From contig CANGYY010000023.1 in NCBI GenBank assembly GCA_947458585.1, forward strand, positions 1-40,424: a stretch of 40,424 nt of DNA, in the 5' to 3' direction. The stretch is from Cyclobacteriaceae bacterium. Lineage in GTDB: Bacteria; Bacteroidota; Bacteroidia; Cytophagales; Cyclobacteriaceae. Each line of letters starts with the position of its first letter. Position 1 is the stretch's first letter. This document shows, one piece after another, positions 32,124 through 40,424 of the stretch. Position numbers and translations under genes: made by a program. The notes beneath the pieces are model-generated. The model saw only the letters and a list, made by a program, of their open reading frames with translations. It had not been told where the DNA came from and made no database searches.

Positions 32124-35100
32124 TTACTTCGCGTTGAAGGTGATGCCCATCAAGATGAAGGTGCCTAGGTCGGCTCCCTTGGCATCGCTGACGATGTACA
32201 GGGTGTGTTTTTTGCCATCCCCAGCAGCCGTAAGCGACACATTTGCTTGGTGCATCACGATTGGCATGTTCGGTAACTTCATGCCTTCACTCGGTGCATG
32301 CGTGCCGCGACCTACCACTTCACCAGTTGGGCTATCCAAACGGATTTCAAAGTCGGTTGGGAATTTGATGGGTTGCTGAGAAGCGGTCATGAAGGTAATC
32401 GATCCTATTCCTGTGAGGTCAATTCCTTGCAAGGCGAACGATCCCTTGGTGTTTGGAATGGTCAACAAGGTCTTTCCATCAAATACCATCTTGGCAAAGC
32501 CTGCGAAAGTTCCTGCCTGAGCCAAATCCACTGAGTTTGGACTAAGAACCAAAGAACTTGAACCCGTGAGGGGTTTGATATTTGCTCCACCCTTATCCGT
32601 GTAAGAAGCAGAGATTACCAAGGATCCAGTAGCTGTGGCTGGCTTGCCCAAAGTAGGGTCAAGGCTTCCTTTTGCACCCAGGCTTGGCTTGCTTTCCTCT
32701 CTGAGGGAAAGGATGTAAGTCACCAAGGCATTTACCTCGGAATTCTTTAAGTCTGGGTTGGCCGGCATGGCTGTTTCTCCCCATACTCCGCCTCCTCCAT
32801 TCTTGATCTTATTGACCAAATAATCTCGGTTACGCTCTCTGTATTTTTTAGCTACCTCCGTATAAGCAGGACCAATTGATTTCTCGTTTTCCTTGTGACA
32901 GGTCTTACAAGTAAGTGATTGAACTAAGGCTTTGCCAGTCATCGCTTCGCTCATGACTTTATGACCCATATCCGCTTCCGCCTGATCAATTCCTTGGAGG
33001 TAGTCTGCGGCTACGTACAAACTTGATAGATCTTTTGCCGCTTCAGGATGGTCTTCATCCGAAACAGATACAGTGTAACTTACTTTTTTGCCTGGGAAGT
33101 AGAAGGATTGGTTGCCTTGTACTGCAATACTTACTACTGGAGCGACATTGCCTGAGTACACTGCCACCAAAGGTCCTTGGCTGGTCAATCCAGCCGGATC
33201 CGCGGCAGTCGCTGTGATTTCAAACTCACCCACAGTGGTGAATGTATGCGTCAAAGTAGGTTCAGTTGTGGTTTTGGTTACCCCTCCACCTAAGTCCCAA
33301 GTATAGGTTAGCGCATCATTTTCAGGATCTGAAGCAGTAGCGGTAAGGGTTACTTGAAGTGGATTTTTTCCAGATGTCTTGTCTACCTTGACTTCAGAAA
33401 CCACTGGAGCACGGTTGCCCCCGTTGAAATCAATGCGGAATAATCCTGCATCTGGGTTTTTAGAAAACCAACCATTTCCATATTCTAGAATGTAGATTTT
33501 TCCATCTGGGCCCATTTCCATATCCATCATGGCATTGAACTTAGTACCAGGCATAAAGGGTTCCATCTTGTCGAAATCTCCATTTTCCTGCATGGTCACC
33601 ACCTTGATCCAGCCTCTGATCCAATCGTAGATGAAGAGTTTGCCATTGTAGTAATCAGGCATGCGAGTGGCCTCAGGATACATGTCAGAATAGTACACGG
33701 GTCCAGCCATGGCATTTCTACCCCCTGTACCCAGTTGTGGGAAGTCAGGTGAGGCAGCATAAGGATACCAGATGAAGGCAGGTTCCACTGCTGGAAGTTT
33801 CTTCAAACCAGTATTGTTGGGCGAATTGTTGGCAGGGCCTGCTACATCAAAAGAAGGTCCTACCTCGCCTGTTTCGTAGTTGAATTCCTTGTAGGCAAAA
33901 TTATTTCCAATGGTGTATGGCCAGCCGAAGTGACCTGCCTTTCGCGCTTGGTTAACTTCGTCGTATCCTCTTGGACCTTTGATGTCCAAAGAGTCGTTGT
34001 TGGCATCTGGTCCTACTTCACCCCAATAGAGGAATCCGTTTTTCTGATCCACTGAGATTCGATACGGATTACGAAGTCCTTGTGCATAGATTTCAGGACG
34101 AGTGCCTGCTGTTCCCTTCGGGTACAAGTTGCCTTCTGGAACAGTATACGTACCATCCTCAGCCACTTTGATTCTGAGGATCTTACCTCTTAGGTCGTTT
34201 GCGTTGCCCGAACTTCTGCGCGCATCCCACTGCTTGTTGCCTTCACGTCCATCCACTGGCGCATAGCCATTGAGGGTGAATTTGGAGCCAGGCTGGTTGA
34301 ATGGGGTAGAGTTGTCTCCAGTGGAAAGGAATAGGTTTCCGTCCTTATCAAAAGCAATGGATCCTCCGGTATGGCAGCAAATGTTCCGTTGGGAGTAAAG
34401 TTCTAGGATGATTTGCTCGGAACCCATGTCCCACTTGCCGTCTTTGTACTTGAATCGGGAAAGTCGGTTGATTTCCTTATCTCCAGTTGGCGCATAAAAG
34501 GCATACACCCAGTTGTTGGTGGCGTAGTTCGGGTCTTTTTGAAGTCCCATCAAGCCTTCTTCAGCATTGACTCCCTGCACCTCTGTCTTCCAATACACAT
34601 CCAACTTGGCGATTTCCTTAAGTTCACCAGTCGCCTGGTTGTACTGAAGGATTTCCCCTCTTCGCTGTGCTACCAAGATGTCTAGGTTAGGAAGAATGGT
34701 CATTTCCGTAGGCTCGGTAAATTGGCCCATGGATAGCGTGGTTTTCGTGAAGCGGTTTTCTTCTGGAGTACGCTTGGATTTTGCCTCGTCGTAGTCTAAT
34801 TCCAAATTTTCACCGATCGTGTATTGGATACCAGCCAAAAGGTGCTTCAAAAAGTCGGCTTCCTCGTAAGACTCGTTGGTATGTCCGCCTCCAGTGTAAA
34901 ATGCTCGACCTCCGTCAAAATCATGGTACCAAGCGATTGGGTGCTCGCCCATATCCAATCCCCCCTGGTAGGAGGCTTCGTCTAAGAGTAATAACTTTTT
35001 GGTATTCGGATTGATTTTCTTGTAACTGTACCACTCGTCGGTACGTGCCCAACTTTCAGGAAGAGAGTCAGTTGAGGGGTGCTTTTCTCCAGTTTTAGTC

Positions 35101-35567
35101 ACTTTTCCTGGTTGAACATTTGGATGTGGATCGTTGATTCCTGGGTGATCTGCAAAGTATCCACCTACGAGTCGACCATACCAGCCCCAGTCGTATTCGG
35201 TGTCGGCAGCAGCGTGAATTCCCACATAGCCACCACCAGATTGGATGTAACGCTCAAAATCAGCCTCCTGGGCCGCATTGAGTACGTCACCGGTTGTACT
35301 CAAAAAGATTACCGAGGCATACTGCGCTAGGTTCTCCTCGTTGAAGAGTTCTGCGTTTTTGGTGGTGTCCACGTCAAATCCATTTTCTGCCCCCAACTTT
35401 TGGATGGCAGCAATGCCCTGTGGGATGGACTCGTGGTTATAACCCGCTGTTTTACTAAAAACAAGCACTTTTGGTTTGCCTTCCCGCTTCTTTGAACAGG
35501 AGGAGAGCACCGCTCCCAAAACGAGGAAGAGTACTAAAAGTCTACTTAGGTTTTTTGGGTACTTCAT
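32124..35567 (-). CDS. Multidomain lipoprotein: ThuA-like, glucose/sorbosone-dehydrogenase propeller, PKD, cytochrome c, C-terminal beta-sandwich
   Basis: 1147 aa from ATG 35567, which opens a lipoprotein signal ending VLSSC (Cys 24); the longer frame to 35630 is not supported. Order: ThuA-like amidotransferase-fold domain (about 30-265, VLVFSKTAGYNHESIPQGI, GYVGIHAAADTEYDWGWYG); six-bladed glucose/sorbosone dehydrogenase-type propeller (about 275-700, GLRNPYRISVDQ, GNLFLSTGDNS); PKD domain (about 718-805); class I cytochrome c with CKTCH at about 886 and Met in AMPANPD; a C-terminal carbohydrate-binding-like beta domain (about 990-1147). The propeller could oxidise a sugar and pass electrons to its own heme (inference). 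It lies 116 bases after galK on the same strand. Confidence 0.88.
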   Translation of the reverse strand: MKYPKNLSRLLVLFLVLGAVLSSCSKKREGKPKVLVFSKTAGYNHESIPQGIAAIQKLGAENGFDVDTTKNAELFNEENLAQYASVIFLSTTGDVLNAAQEADFERYIQSGGGYVGIHAAADTEYDWGWYGRLVGGYFADHPGINDPHPNVQPGKVTKTGEKHPSTDSLPESWARTDEWYSYKKINPNTKKLLLLDEASYQGGLDMGEHPIAWYHDFDGGRAFYTGGGHTNESYEEADFLKHLLAGIQYTIGENLELDYDEAKSKRTPEENRFTKTTLSMGQFTEPTEMTILPNLDILVAQRRGEILQYNQATGELKEIAKLDVYWKTEVQGVNAEEGLMGLQKDPNYATNNWVYAFYAPTGDKEINRLSRFKYKDGKWDMGSEQIILELYSQRNICCHTGGSIAFDKDGNLFLSTGDNSTPFNQPGSKFTLNGYAPVDGREGNKQWDARRSSGNANDLRGKILRIKVAEDGTYTVPEGNLYPKGTAGTRPEIYAQGLRNPYRISVDQKNGFLYWGEVGPDANNDSLDIKGPRGYDEVNQARKAGHFGWPYTIGNNFAYKEFNYETGEVGPSFDVAGPANNSPNNTGLKKLPAVEPAFIWYPYAASPDFPQLGTGGRNAMAGPVYYSDMYPEATRMPDYYNGKLFIYDWIRGWIKVVTMQENGDFDKMEPFMPGTKFNAMMDMEMGPDGKIYILEYGNGWFSKNPDAGLFRIDFNGGNRAPVVSEVKVDKTSGKNPLQVTLTATASDPENDALTYTWDLGGGVTKTTTEPTLTHTFTTVGEFEITATAADPAGLTSQGPLVAVYSGNVAPVVSIAVQGNQSFYFPGKKVSYTVSVSDEDHPEAAKDLSSLYVAADYLQGIDQAEADMGHKVMSEAMTGKALVQSLTCKTCHKENEKSIGPAYTEVAKKYRERNRDYLVNKIKNGGGGVWGETAMPANPDLKNSEVNALVTYILSLREESKPSLGAKGSLDPTLGKPATATGSLVISASYTDKGGANIKPLTGSSSLVLSPNSVDLAQAGTFAGFAKMVFDGKTLLTIPNTKGSFALQGIDLTGIGSITFMTASQQPIKFPTDFEIRLDSPTGEVVGRGTHAPSEGMKLPNMPIVMHQANVSLTAAGDGKKHTLYIVSDAKGADLGTFILMGITFNAK

Positions 35568-35683
35568 AGGTGAGAATTTATTTTTTCGAAAATAACAAAA
35601 AAGAAGGAGTTGTTTACTTAAGTCGCTCATTTCCCTACAGATAATGGATCAAGCGGTAGATTTTGTCGATGAATGCGCCAATT

Positions 35684-36829
35684 CTAAACTTTTCTAGCAC
35701 CTGCACCCAGCGAAACTTCGATGAAATCAGGTCTTAACTGGAATGCGGCTTGGTACTTCTCCAGCATTGTGGTTTTGAAGTTGGAAATTTCGTTGGTCTT
35801 TAGTAGCGTCAATAGGCAGCCTCCAAATCCCCCTCCCATCATTCTTGAACCCAAAATACCTGCTGTTGAATTTGCCTGTAGCGCAAGAAAATCGAGTTCC
35901 GGACAACTCACCTCAAAGTTGTCTCGCAAACTTTCATGGGAAGCTTGCAGCAACTTTCCTACCGCCAAAAGATTCCCACTTTGAAGGGCTTCAGCCGCCT
36001 GCTGTACCCGCACACATTCGGTAATCACATGTTTGGCTTTTGGAAAAAGTGCTTCGGGTAAAAGTTGTTTGATGCTGGGTAAATCGCTCTCTTTCAGATC
36101 TCGAAGGGTGCGAATCTCGGAAAATGAGTTTTGCAAAATCACTACGCTTTCCTCACAGGCGGCGCGGCGCTGGTTGTAAGCCGAATTGGCTAAAGCATGG
36201 GAAACCTTAGAGTTGACGAGTAAAAGGCTGTATTCGCCTAGGCTTATTGGAATTTCCTGATGGGTCACTGTTCTGCAATCCAGCAGCAAGGCATGATTCT
36301 GAACTCCAAAAGCAGAGGCATAAGGATCCATGATGCCGCAATTCACGCCGGCAAATAGGTGCTCCGCTTTTTGAGCGTAAAGCGCTAGATTTTTCTTGGG
36401 GATTTGAAATGAAAATACCTCCGAGAGTCCCAAACCTACTGCCACGGAAAGTGCGGCCGATGAAGATACTCCTGCACCTGTAGGAATGTCCCCACCAACC
36501 ACCAGATCAAAATTACCTAGGGGATAGCCAGCCTGTTGCAATAGGGTACACACTCCCATGACATAGGTGGCCCAATACCCTTTTTTGGGAGACATGCTCC
36601 CAAGTTCGAAACTAAACTCTTGGTCAAAATCTAGGGAGTAGGCCCTGCAGATGGCTAGATTATTCTTGGCGATTGCTACCCAAATTCCTTGGCTGATGGC
36701 GGCAGGAAATACAAATCCTTCCTGGTAATCCGTATGTTCCCCGATCAGGTTGATCCGTCCAGGAGCAAAGACAACCAGGGGTTCCGCTTCAAAATGGTGC
36801 CGGAAGGATTGAATAAGGGCTGATTTCAT
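35684..36829 (-). CDS. galK: Galactokinase
   Basis: 381 aa, GHMP kinase. The galactokinase signature GRINLIGEHTDYQEG is at about 24-38, the ATP-binding PTGAGVSSSAALSVAVGL in the middle, and the C-terminal MMGGGFGGCLLTLL motif near the end. It phosphorylates galactose at C1 in the Leloir pathway. No galT, galE or transporter is adjacent; the rest of the pathway must lie elsewhere. It starts 41 bases after the LacI-type regulator stop, so the two probably form one transcript. Confidence 0.95.
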   Translation of the reverse strand: MKSALIQSFRHHFEAEPLVVFAPGRINLIGEHTDYQEGFVFPAAISQGIWVAIAKNNLAICRAYSLDFDQEFSFELGSMSPKKGYWATYVMGVCTLLQQAGYPLGNFDLVVGGDIPTGAGVSSSAALSVAVGLGLSEVFSFQIPKKNLALYAQKAEHLFAGVNCGIMDPYASAFGVQNHALLLDCRTVTHQEIPISLGEYSLLLVNSKVSHALANSAYNQRRAACEESVVILQNSFSEIRTLRDLKESDLPSIKQLLPEALFPKAKHVITECVRVQQAAEALQSGNLLAVGKLLQASHESLRDNFEVSCPELDFLALQANSTAGILGSRMMGGGFGGCLLTLLKTNEISNFKTTMLEKYQAAFQLRPDFIEVSLGAGARKV

Positions 36830-36870
36830 CGATGTGGAAAGCCTGTCAAGTGAAAAAATAGGGGGATAGA

Positions 36871-37905
36871 TTAGTTTTTTGCCGGAAAATTCTGGGAAGA
36901 TTTGCGGATCACCAGCGTGGTTTCCAATACAATGGATACTGGATCCTCCGAGGCCTGTCCATCCAATTGATCCAAAAGATGGCTTACAGCCAGTTTTCCC
37001 ATCTCATATCCTGGTTGTGCAACGGTGGTTAGGGGAGGTTCCACCACTGCCGCGGTAGGGTTATCGGTAAATCCTGCAAGTGCAATGTCGTCTGGTACCC
37101 GAATGCCAGATTTTTTCCATTCGGTCAGCACATCTACTGCCACGGGGTCAATCATGCAAAAAACAGCCTCCGGTCGCGGCTCCAATTGAAGGATGCGCTG
37201 TGCAACTTGAAGATTGCCCTCTAGGGTAAGGTCGGTGAACTGAATCAATTGCTCGTCAATTTCCACTCCATATTCTTGTAGTGCGCGAAGGTATCCTTCC
37301 TTCCTTTTTTTGGAAATGTAGAGGTCTTCCGGCCCAGAAACGTATGCGATGCGCCGAAATCCATTTTCAAGCAGGTGTTTGACTACTTGGTAGGCGCCGC
37401 CAGCGTCATTGAAGGTCACTTTGGAAACCGGTATATCTTCCTCCACTCGGTCAAATAAGACGAAGTTGATTTCTCGCTCATAGAGTTCGTGTAGGTGTTC
37501 AAAGGTGTTGGTTTCCCGACTCAATGAGATCAATAAGCCATCCACCTGGCTGGAAACAAGCGTTTGAATATTGGCTCTTTCTTGGCTGATGCGCTCGTTA
37601 CTCTGACAAATCATCACGTTGTACCCACGGGTATTTGCGGTGTCTTGGATGCCAGAGATGCAAGAAGCAAAGAAATGGGAGGTGATTTCGGGGACAATGA
37701 CCCCTAAGGTTTTGGAACGGCTGATGCGAAGGCTTTGCGCGAGTAGGTTGGGGCGGTAGTTCATCTCCTTGGCCGCCTCAACAATTTTCCGCTTGGTTTC
37801 GATATGCAATTCAGGAGAATCCTGTAAGGCTCTGGATACCGTAGAAACGGATACCCCCAATTTCTTGGCGATTTCCTTCATCGTTACCTGACGCCCCTTT
37901 TTCAT
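36871..37905 (-). CDS. LacI-family transcriptional regulator
   Basis: 344 aa. The N-terminal helix-turn-helix is TMKEIAKKLGVSVSTVSRAL (about 8-27), followed by the hinge helix region NYRPNLLAQSLR and a periplasmic-binding-protein-like sensor domain (TLGVIVPEITSHFFASCISG, FVLFDRVEEDI, AFTDNPTAAVVEPPLTTV). It likely responds to a sugar and represses its neighbours. The downstream galK suggests a galactose-related ligand (inference). A 16-bp operator-like palindrome lies 26 bases before its start, which suggests autoregulation. Confidence 0.93.
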   Translation of the reverse strand: MKKGRQVTMKEIAKKLGVSVSTVSRALQDSPELHIETKRKIVEAAKEMNYRPNLLAQSLRISRSKTLGVIVPEITSHFFASCISGIQDTANTRGYNVMICQSNERISQERANIQTLVSSQVDGLLISLSRETNTFEHLHELYEREINFVLFDRVEEDIPVSKVTFNDAGGAYQVVKHLLENGFRRIAYVSGPEDLYISKKRKEGYLRALQEYGVEIDEQLIQFTDLTLEGNLQVAQRILQLEPRPEAVFCMIDPVAVDVLTEWKKSGIRVPDDIALAGFTDNPTAAVVEPPLTTVAQPGYEMGKLAVSHLLDQLDGQASEDPVSIVLETTLVIRKSSQNFPAKN

Positions 37906-37930
37906 TCCAATTTGTTTTGATTTTGATCTG

Positions 37931-37946
37931 TTGCAATCGTCTGCAA
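37931..37946. promoter_or_regulatory. Candidate LacI-family operator in the regulator's leader
   Basis: TTGCAATCGTCTGCAA has 5-bp arms TTGCA/TGCAA and a central CG step, the layout typical of LacI-family operators (compare PurR and CcpA sites). It sits between the M28 peptidase gene and the regulator's ATG, where binding would block the lacI-galK transcript. Confidence 0.6.
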
Positions 37947-37979
37947 TTACGAATAAAGCAAAGATTTTTACAAATACCG

Positions 37980-38963
37980 CTATTCTTGGTAAATAGTAGC
38001 CAAAACTGTTTCACCAACCACTTTCAAGGTGCGACGATCAATTCCGTCTAATTTATCTTGGTGGGTATGGTGAAAGGCGCCAAAGCCTAAATCTGGTGAG
38101 AAGTCAATGATGTCAACCATCGGAATGCCTGCCCATTCGTTCACAAAGGCATGGTCATCCAAAATTTCTGGAGCATCTTGTTGGATAAAATAGGAGCCAT
38201 GACCCAATTGGGCTGCGTTGCCCCAAACTTTGGAAATAATGCCGCTGGCAAACTTTCTCGAATAGCCTTCTCGGTAGAAACGGGCATTTTTCGCACCTAC
38301 CAAATCCACCAAAATCCCATAGTAGGCGGAGTAGTTTGGGAGGTGCTTATTTTTGGACCAATACTGGGAACCGTGGCACCACCAGATTTTGGAATTGTCA
38401 CGTGTCATCGCAAACTCGGGTTCCCCGTCGTCCTCTCCATCAAAGAAAATTAGATCAATCCCCACTTCGGCGGAAAGGGGCTGGCTGGAAATACTTCGAG
38501 CAATCTCTAACAAAACGGCCACCCCTGAGGCACCGTCATTCGCTCCATCGATCGGTTCAGAGGTGCGTGTTTTGTCTTTGTCCGCAATGCGTCGGGTGTC
38601 CCAATGCGCTGCTAAGAGGATGCGCTTAGTCGCTTGGGGATTGTATGAGGCGATTAAGTTGGTCAAATCCCAAGTAAGCCCATCGTAGGTTTTGGCCTGA
38701 AAATCCTGTTGCTGCACGGTCCATCCGTAACCTTCTAAGGTTTCTTGTATCCATGCTTGGGTGGCTGCATGTCCTGGAGTACCGGGTACCCGTGGGCCGA
38801 AATCTACCTGCTTTTTCACAAAAGCAAAGGCAGAGTCCGCTTGAAAATCGGGATAGGGCTTGAATTCAACCGTTTCGGTTTTGGTTTCTGTGCTTTTCTC
38901 CCCAGAACAAGCGGCCAATAGTAGGAGCAGTGCAAATACGCCCCAGCGTAGGTTATTCTTCAT
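37980..38963 (-). CDS. M28-family metallopeptidase / glutaminyl-peptide cyclotransferase-like lipoprotein
   Basis: 327 aa. The lipoprotein signal ends LLAAC (Cys 19). Zinc ligands of the M28 fold are visible: [10 protein letters not shown] (His-Trp-Asp), [15 protein letters not shown] (Asp), FFDGEDDGE (Glu) and the final [11 protein letters not shown] (His). DGEDDGE and the W-rich active-site loops resemble bacterial and animal glutaminyl cyclotransferases more than aminopeptidases, but I cannot decide between the two. It overlaps the end of cysS by 11 bases, so it is coupled to it. Confidence 0.87.
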   Translation of the reverse strand: MKNNLRWGVFALLLLLAACSGEKSTETKTETVEFKPYPDFQADSAFAFVKKQVDFGPRVPGTPGHAATQAWIQETLEGYGWTVQQQDFQAKTYDGLTWDLTNLIASYNPQATKRILLAAHWDTRRIADKDKTRTSEPIDGANDGASGVAVLLEIARSISSQPLSAEVGIDLIFFDGEDDGEPEFAMTRDNSKIWWCHGSQYWSKNKHLPNYSAYYGILVDLVGAKNARFYREGYSRKFASGIISKVWGNAAQLGHGSYFIQQDAPEILDDHAFVNEWAGIPMVDIIDFSPDLGFGAFHHTHQDKLDGIDRRTLKVVGETVLATIYQE

Positions 38964-40424
38964 ATGCCCAGTCGATTCGGTCCTTCATGTCCTTGACAAG
39001 TATTCCCATGGCTTTTAACCCAGATCGGATTTCATCCACCTTGGCATAATTGCGTGCGGTTTTGGCTTCGGTATACTGGTTGAGTAGGAGATCCAACAAT
39101 CCTTCCTGAACTTCCCCTTTTTCTTCGACCAAACCCAGAATATCTACTACAAAGGTCTGGTAGGTTTCCAGCATGTTATTGAAAACTTGCTCTCCTAGCG
39201 CGGCCGGTGCCAATTGACCTGTGTATACTGAGTTGATTTTTTTGAGCAGGTTAAAGAGGTGGCCAATCGCCATGGCTGTATTGAAGTCGTCGTCCATGGA
39301 GCGGTATGCTGAAGCGATGCTTGTTTCCACTTGTTGGATTTGCTCGGTATCCAAGGCGATGTCGGCTTGTGGGGTAAACTGCAATTGCTTGGCGATGCGC
39401 AGGCCGTTGATGATTTTTTTGTATCCTTTCTGTGCTGCCTTCAAGGCTTCGTTGGAGAAGTCCAGCGTGGAGCGGTACTGGGCAGTGAGGATAAAGTATC
39501 GGATCGTCATCGGGCTGTAGGCTTGGTCCAGCAAGGCATGGCTACCCGTAAATAGTTCCTGCAGGGTGATGAAATTTCCCAAGGACTTGCCCATCTTCTG
39601 CCCGTTGATGGTGATCATGTTGTTGTGCATCCAGTACTTGGCTGGATCCTGATGGTTGCAGGCATTGCCTTGCGCGATTTCACATTCGTGGTGTGGGAAA
39701 AGCAAGTCCATGCCGCCACCGTGGATGTCAAACTGGGTGCCCAGATACTTGGAACTCATGGCCGTACATTCCAGGTGCCAGCCTGGAAAACCAACACCCC
39801 AAGGGGAAGGCCACTTCATGAGGTGCTCAGGGGAAGCATTTTTCCACAAGGCAAAATCTACGGAGTTCCGCTTTTCTCCTTGTCCATCCAAGTCGCGACT
39901 TCCACTCACCAATTCTTCAATGACACGCCCCGAAAGTTTTCCGTAGGTGTATTTCTTGTTGTAGGCGAGTACATCAAAATAAACCGACCCATTGACTACA
40001 TAGGCGAGGCCCTCATTTAAGATGGCTTCTACCAAGGCTATTTGCTCGGGAATATGCCCGGTGGCTCTCGGTTCAATGCTGGGTTTCCAGGTATTGAGCA
40101 GGGCCATGTCTCGGTGGTAGGTATCGGTGTATTGTTGGGCCACTTCCATGGGCTCCAACTTTTCGAGTTTGGCTCTTTTGGCAATTTTATCCTCTCCCTC
40201 ATCCGCATCTCCGGTCAAGTGGCCCACATCCGTAATGTTGCGGACGTAGCGCACGCGATATCCCAGGTGCGTCAAGTAGCGGTTGACCGTGTCAAAGGTG
40301 ATTGCCGGCCGACCATGACCCAAATGCGCATCCCCATAGACCGTAGGCCCGCACACATACATGCCCACAAAGGGAGGACTAATGGGTGCAAAATCTTCCT
40401 TCTGCCGGGTAAGGGTATTGTAGA
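38953..40424 (-). CDS. cysS: Cysteinyl-tRNA synthetase, 5' end outside window
   Basis: The frame stays open to the right edge; upstream of [20 protein letters not shown] the minus strand continues [18 protein letters not shown], so GTG 40368 is not the start. The true start lies a few codons beyond the window. About 489 codons are visible. Motifs: zinc Cys in [13 protein letters not shown]-type [21 protein letters not shown], the zinc HHECEIAQ, and KMSKS-type KMGKSLGNF. It charges tRNA-Cys, whose gene is also in this window (1300-1370). Confidence 0.97.
   Translation of the reverse strand, partial: YNTLTRQKEDFAPISPPFVGMYVCGPTVYGDAHLGHGRPAITFDTVNRYLTHLGYRVRYVRNITDVGHLTGDADEGEDKIAKRAKLEKLEPMEVAQQYTDTYHRDMALLNTWKPSIEPRATGHIPEQIALVEAILNEGLAYVVNGSVYFDVLAYNKKYTYGKLSGRVIEELVSGSRDLDGQGEKRNSVDFALWKNASPEHLMKWPSPWGVGFPGWHLECTAMSSKYLGTQFDIHGGGMDLLFPHHECEIAQGNACNHQDPAKYWMHNNMITINGQKMGKSLGNFITLQELFTGSHALLDQAYSPMTIRYFILTAQYRSTLDFSNEALKAAQKGYKKIINGLRIAKQLQFTPQADIALDTEQIQQVETSIASAYRSMDDDFNTAMAIGHLFNLLKKINSVYTGQLAPAALGEQVFNNMLETYQTFVVDILGLVEEKGEVQEGLLDLLLNQYTEAKTARNYAKVDEIRSGLKAMGILVKDMKDRIDWAYEE

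Noticed and set aside
35578-35595. TTATTTT/AAAATAA hairpin before the ThuA-type gene
   Set aside because: It is a 7-bp A/T-only stem in AT-rich sequence, too weak to call a terminator or regulator.
35568-35630. N-terminal extension of the ThuA-type lipoprotein
   Set aside because: The ATG at 35567 begins a standard lipoprotein signal; the extension is polar and AT-rich and contains a leader hairpin.

Overview
The window comes from a Bacteroidota chromosome, most likely order Cytophagales (Cyclobacteriaceae/Algoriphagus-like; the family-level guess is an inference from gene content). Three things support the phylum. Two intergenic promoters match the Bacteroidota pattern TTTG-N19-TAnnTTTG exactly. 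Start codons lack Shine-Dalgarno sequences. The gene set is typical: actABCDEF alternative complex III, a long two-domain ispG, lipoproteins with LSSC/LAAC lipoboxes, and TAT-variant-translocated ActB. I see no insertion sequence, prophage, CRISPR array or integrase.

Layout. 1-1162: 3' part of rpsA with its terminator. 1300-1370 (-): tRNA-Cys(GCA) with its own promoter and terminator. 1664-18281: one long respiratory gene cluster on the + strand, made of actA-F (alternative complex III, quinol:cytochrome c oxidoreductase), coxB and coxA (aa3-type oxidase, A1 family signature), ctaA and ctaB (heme A and heme O synthases), two subunit III genes, subunit IV, sco1 (copper insertion), a CtaM-like DUF420 protein and a small CxxC membrane protein. 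Together these encode a quinol-to-oxygen electron chain plus its cofactor assembly factors. Hairpins at coxA/ctaA, coxD/sco1 and before the kinase could divide expression into segments. 18334-22047: a very large orphan NtrY-like sensor histidine kinase. 22194-24884: a short-chain dehydrogenase and ispG (MEP isoprenoid pathway), 3 bases apart. 24986-28703: small membrane proteins, a minus-strand pair (LVIVD-repeat lipoprotein and a putative outer-membrane protein) and a Tat-exported beta-propeller protein.

28704-29695 is a gene-free stretch of about 1 kb and the most unusual part of the window. It contains four spaced copies of a module (GNRA-capped hairpin followed by CAGAARTGC) at intervals of 110, 113 and 102 nt. 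Each copy is followed about 40 nt later by a second small hairpin. A 14-nt sequence recurs exactly 43 nt before modules 1 and 3. The stretch ends in a strong hairpin with a T-rich tail. I read this as a large, internally repeated structured noncoding RNA on the + strand. I do not recognise its family.

29696-32042: GNAT acetyltransferase (-), TMEM220-like protein, NIPSNAP protein and a small lipoprotein. 32065-32100 is a bidirectional terminator. 32124-40424 (-): in transcription order cysS (5' end outside the window), an M28 peptidase/glutaminyl cyclotransferase-like lipoprotein, a LacI-family regulator with a likely operator in its leader, galK, and a multidomain ThuA / sugar-dehydrogenase propeller / PKD / cytochrome c lipoprotein. 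The last three suggest sugar sensing and use.
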